The translations under genes and the position numbers were made by a program. The notes below the pieces were generated by a model. The model made no database searches. It was not told the origin of the DNA and was given only the letters and a program-made list of their open reading frames with translations. From Prevotella sp. (GTDB lineage: Bacteria > Bacteroidota > Bacteroidia > Bacteroidales > Bacteroidaceae), in assembly GCA_017474515.1 (NCBI GenBank), contig JAFVHN010000038.1:1-64000 (forward strand): DNA of 64,000 nt. The letters run 5' to 3'. Below are positions 61,234 to 64,000 of this stretch, in pieces (positions within the stretch are counted from its first letter, which is position 1; each line of letters starts with the position of its first letter).

Positions 61234-61989
61234 TTAGAAATTCAGTGAGCATTGCAGGCCCACGGCTGCCGAGCTGAGCGGGTTTCTTCCCTGTTGTGCG
61301 CCGTTCATGATGGCGGGGCTCACCTTCAGGCTCAGGTCGTCTGAGATGTCAAATTCCGAGAGAGAGGCATCCACGTATGCGTCGATGACTGAAATGGCGT
61401 AAACGCCGATGAGTATGAAAGCGCTCAGGTCGCGATAGCGGCGATAATAGTCCTTTCTGCGCTTAAACTTGTTCTCGTAGGCCGACCGGTTGCTGTCGTC
61501 GATGGTTCGGCCCAGGTGCAGGAACTGGTTGTAGCTCTGCGTTTCAGGGTTTTGGTCCATGATGTCCATGTAAGCCTGCGAATAGTCGCGATACATCATG
61601 TTGTTCCACCGCATGGCGTAGATACATCCCACAAATCCGCCGTAGATGATGGGCAGTTTCCAGTACTTGCGGTTATAGATTTGGCCGGCTCCGGGCAGCA
61701 CGATGGCGAGCCACATGGCCCTTTTTGCGTTTGGCCGCCATGTTCCCCAGTTCTTCGCCGGAGCCTGGACGACGGGTTCTTCCACGTCGGGCAAGAACAT
61801 CTCCACCGGCTCCTCGTCGGAAAGCACGAAGGGATCGTCCTCATAGACAGGTGGCGGAACGGTATCGACGGGTGCAATGCCGTGGCCCTGGCCGCGGTAC
61901 AGCAGGCTGTCGGCACCGAAGTCGGCGGCACGGAGCGAAACCGCCAGCAGGGTGGCCAGTACCAGTATGATGGTTTTCTTTCGGCTCAC
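61234..61989 (-). CDS. DUF5683-type membrane protein
   Basis: The 251-aa protein has an N-terminal signal or anchor (TIILVLATLLAVSLRAAD), a Pro-rich variable stretch, then the conserved core WRPNAKRAMWLAIVLPGAGQ, YNRKYWKLPIIYGGFVGCIY and DLSAFILIGVYAISVIDAYV. This family lies between parB and an mltD-like gene in many Bacteroidetes. Its role is unknown. It overlaps parB by four bases. Confidence 0.85.
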   Translation of the reverse strand: MSRKKTIILVLATLLAVSLRAADFGADSLLYRGQGHGIAPVDTVPPPVYEDDPFVLSDEEPVEMFLPDVEEPVVQAPAKNWGTWRPNAKRAMWLAIVLPGAGQIYNRKYWKLPIIYGGFVGCIYAMRWNNMMYRDYSQAYMDIMDQNPETQSYNQFLHLGRTIDDSNRSAYENKFKRRKDYYRRYRDLSAFILIGVYAISVIDAYVDASLSEFDISDDLSLKVSPAIMNGAQQGRNPLSSAAVGLQCSLNF

Positions 61990-62873
61990 TTCAGTTGGTC
62001 CAGCAGGTTGGTGATGCGTTGCAGTTCCTCCTCGTTGTCAAAGAGGATGGTGATTTTCCCGTTCCCCTTTCCCGTGCAGGTCAGGTTGACCTTGGTGCCC
62101 AGGGCCTGTGCCATGCGTGCCTTCATGTCCTCGGCACTTTTGGTCAGCTGGCTCTTGCCCACAATGGTCTTTTTCCCGGTTTTCACCTCCTCGCCGTTGT
62201 TGAGTTGCCTCACCATGTCTTCCACCTTTCTCACGGTGTACTCGTTTTTCTCTATTTCCCTGAACAGTGCTATCTGCTGGGCGGGACTGTCGAGAGCGAG
62301 CAGCGCCCGCGCATGGCCCATGTCTATTTTCCTGTTCTGCAAGGCCATCTGCACCTGAGCGGGCAATTTGAGCAGCCGCAGGTAGTTGGCCACGGCAGCA
62401 CGGCTCTTCCCCACCCTTTCGGCCACCTTGTCCTGTGTCTTCCCGGTGGTGTCCATCAGGTGCTGGTAGGCCAGTGCTATCTCTATGGCGTTGAGGTCCT
62501 CGCGCTGAATGTTCTCCACGAGTGCCATTTCCATGACGTCCTCGTCCTTGATGGTCTTGATGTATGCGGGAATGGATGTCAGCCCTGCCATCTGCGAGGC
62601 CCGCCAGCGCCTTTCGCCGGCCACGATCTGGAATCTCCCCTCTCCCACCTGCCTGAGCGTGATGGGCACCACGATGCCTATTTCTCCGATGCTCTGCGCC
62701 AGTTCGCGCATGGCCTCCTCGTCAAACTCGCGTCGCGGCTGGTTGGGGTTGGCCTCAATCTGCGAGATGGGGATTTCGTTGATGGTCGATGAACCTTGCG
62801 TCCTCACTTCCTCGGTAGAGATGAGCGCGTCGAGCCCACGTCCCAGTGCGTTGTATTTCTTCTTCACTGCCAT
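61986..62873 (-). CDS. parB: Chromosome-partitioning protein ParB
   Basis: The 295-aa CTPase/DNA-binding protein begins with LGRGLDALIS, then ParB-N motifs (PNQPRREFDEEAM, IVAGERRWRASQMAG) and the HTH region (GKTQDKVAERVGKSRAAVAN, LPAQVQMAL). The C-terminal dimer segment ends NLLDQLK. It loads on parS near the origin, suggesting this end of the window is not far from oriC; no parS is visible to me here. It starts 15 bases after parA. Confidence 0.96.
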   Translation of the reverse strand: MAVKKKYNALGRGLDALISTEEVRTQGSSTINEIPISQIEANPNQPRREFDEEAMRELAQSIGEIGIVVPITLRQVGEGRFQIVAGERRWRASQMAGLTSIPAYIKTIKDEDVMEMALVENIQREDLNAIEIALAYQHLMDTTGKTQDKVAERVGKSRAAVANYLRLLKLPAQVQMALQNRKIDMGHARALLALDSPAQQIALFREIEKNEYTVRKVEDMVRQLNNGEEVKTGKKTIVGKSQLTKSAEDMKARMAQALGTKVNLTCTGKGNGKITILFDNEEELQRITNLLDQLK

Positions 62874-62888
62874 TGGTCGTCCTCCGTT

Positions 62889-63653
62889 TTACTTGTTGCG
62901 ATTAATGATTTCCTTGGCCAGCGACAGGTAGTTCTTGGCACCCGTGGAGTCGGCATCATAGAGAATGACGGGCAGCCCGTGCGACGGACTTTCCGAGAGT
63001 TTCACGTTCCTTTGGATGACGGTCTTGAAGACCAGCTCCTGGAAGTGGCGTTTCACCTCGTCGTAGATTTGGTTGGCCAATCGGAGGCGCGAGTCGTACA
63101 TGGTGAGCAGGAAGCCCTCTATCTCGAGCTTGGGGTTGAGGCGGCTCTTGATGATTTTTATGGTGTTGAGGAGCTTGCTGATGCCCTCGAGAGCGAAATA
63201 CTCACATTGCACGGGAATGATGACCGAGTCGGCGGCTGTCAGCGCGTTCACCGTGATGAGGCCCAGCGACGGTGCACAGTCGATGAGCACGAAGTCGTAG
63301 TCGCCCTTCACGGGGTTGAGCAGCGTCTTGAGCACCTGCTCGCGCTTTTCCAGCTCAAGCATCTCTATCTCGGCTCCCACCAGGTTGACATGGCTGGGGA
63401 TGACGTCAAGCCCCTCGATGTCGGTGGTGTACATGGCGTCGCGAATGTCGGCATGGTCGATGATACATTCATAAATGGAGCAGTCTATGTCGTTCAGGTT
63501 CACCCCCAGTCCGCTCGAGGCGTTGGCCTGCGGGTCGGCGTCTATGATGAGTACTTTCTTTTCCAATGTGGCCAACGAGGCGGCAAGGTTGATGGCTGTG
63601 GTGGTCTTGCCCACGCCGCCTTTCTGATTGGCCAGTGCTATGATTTTTCCCAT
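62889..63653 (-). CDS. parA: Chromosome-partitioning ATPase ParA
   Basis: The 254-aa protein starts at ATG 63653 with the deviant Walker A ANQKGGVGKTTTAINLA, then IIDADPQANASSGLG, LIDCAPSLG and the family end LSLAKEIINRNK. The upstream extension to 63818 lies beyond the promoter and was rejected. It acts with ParB in origin segregation. Confidence 0.97.
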   Translation of the reverse strand: MGKIIALANQKGGVGKTTTAINLAASLATLEKKVLIIDADPQANASSGLGVNLNDIDCSIYECIIDHADIRDAMYTTDIEGLDVIPSHVNLVGAEIEMLELEKREQVLKTLLNPVKGDYDFVLIDCAPSLGLITVNALTAADSVIIPVQCEYFALEGISKLLNTIKIIKSRLNPKLEIEGFLLTMYDSRLRLANQIYDEVKRHFQELVFKTVIQRNVKLSESPSHGLPVILYDADSTGAKNYLSLAKEIINRNK

Positions 63654-63752
63654 ATCCTTACTTAATCTGTTCTTTCCGAAAAAGGGGGAGGCAGGCCGCC
63701 ACTGGCTGGTTGTCCGTGCGCCACGCACCCTCTCGGAAGCGTAAATTTGGTG

Positions 63753-63760
63753 CAAAGTTA
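63753..63760 (-). promoter_or_regulatory. -7 box of the parA operon
   Basis: CAAAGTTA on + is TAACTTTG on -, about 100 bases before parA; no clear -33. Confidence 0.5.
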
Positions 63761-63803
63761 CATATTTTATACGACATTCCCTGCTTATCCCAACTATTTT
63801 TAG

Positions 63804-63811
63804 TACTTTTG
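63804..63811 (+). promoter_or_regulatory. -7 box of surE
   Basis: TACTTTTG, 22 bases before the surE ATG; the -33 is not clear. Divergent from parA. Confidence 0.5.
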
Positions 63812-63833
63812 CAGGCAAATCTTGATTTATTTT

Positions 63834-64000
63834 ATGAAAAATAACAGACCGTTAATACTCATTTCCAACGATGACGGCTACCACGCCAAGGGCATCCAGT
63901 CGCTCATCGACATGATTGGCGACATGGGCGACCTGCTTGTCTGCGCCCCCGAGTCGGCACGCTCGGGCTTTGCCTGCGCCTTTTCTGCCACCACGCCGTT
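63834..64000 (+). CDS. surE: 5'/3'-nucleotidase SurE (5' part, cut by window edge)
   Basis: From ATG 63834 the frame reads PLILISNDDGYHAKGIQSL, then VCAPESARSGFACAFS. The metal-binding NDDG and the APxxxxSG motif are the SurE signature (survival protein, nucleoside monophosphate phosphatase). About 55 of roughly 255 residues are in the window. It is divergent from parA. Confidence 0.92.
   Translation, partial: MKNNRPLILISNDDGYHAKGIQSLIDMIGDMGDLLVCAPESARSGFACAFSATTP

Noticed and set aside
59835..61277. 480-residue open frame antisense to the mltD-like gene
   Set aside because: Shadow; the opposite strand has catalytic and LysM motifs.

Overview
This window looks like a chromosome segment of a Bacteroidales species, most likely Prevotellaceae. 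The supporting signs are a SusC/SusD pair, type III glutamine synthetase, LL-diaminopimelate aminotransferase, BspA-like leucine-rich repeat proteins, a membrane pyrophosphatase, and repeated promoters of the Bacteroidetes TTTG-N20-TAnnTTTG type with few recognisable Shine-Dalgarno sites. I saw no insertion sequence, phage module or CRISPR array.

Layout. (1) 1-4000: two unrecognised fragments at the edge, then a bEBP-like regulator, lptE, a TPR-like protein and secG in one + strand run, then tRNA-His. (2) 4750-6712: a CHASE2 membrane protein and a small secreted partner. (3) 7211-28365: a nitrogen-assimilation supercluster. On the - strand are asnB, glmS, a carA-carB(N-half) fusion, a purF remnant, an outer-membrane protein, amtB and a PII gene; on the + strand are gltB, gltD, dapF, dapL and glnN. 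The two halves diverge from a 345-bp control region. (4) 28452-43592: three BspA-like proteins (two are tandem paralogues with identical promoters), rlmD, a phosphate-selective-type porin, hppA and a His-rich small membrane protein. (5) 44149-57187: a - strand polysaccharide locus with pectin methylesterase, SusC, SusD, a lipoprotein, two related secreted proteins, an ATP-grasp-like protein and a GH43 enzyme. (6) 57329-64000: relA/spoT, mltD-like, a DUF5683-type protein, parB and parA on -, and the start of surE on +.

Three things stand out. First, CarA is fused to only the first half of CarB; the sequence resembles eukaryotic CAD, and glmS follows 11 bases after its stop. Second, repeats that litter the intergenic DNA are also inserted in frame inside asnB, carAB, gltB (three places) and gltD; one of them is a heptamer whose coding orientation is open in all three frames. 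Third, a ~200-bp intergenic element occurs four times with the same plan: an 18-bp direct repeat at each end, arms of about 40 and 80 bp, and an 83-bp palindrome of constant length. Function calls rest on remembered family motifs; no database search or folding was run.
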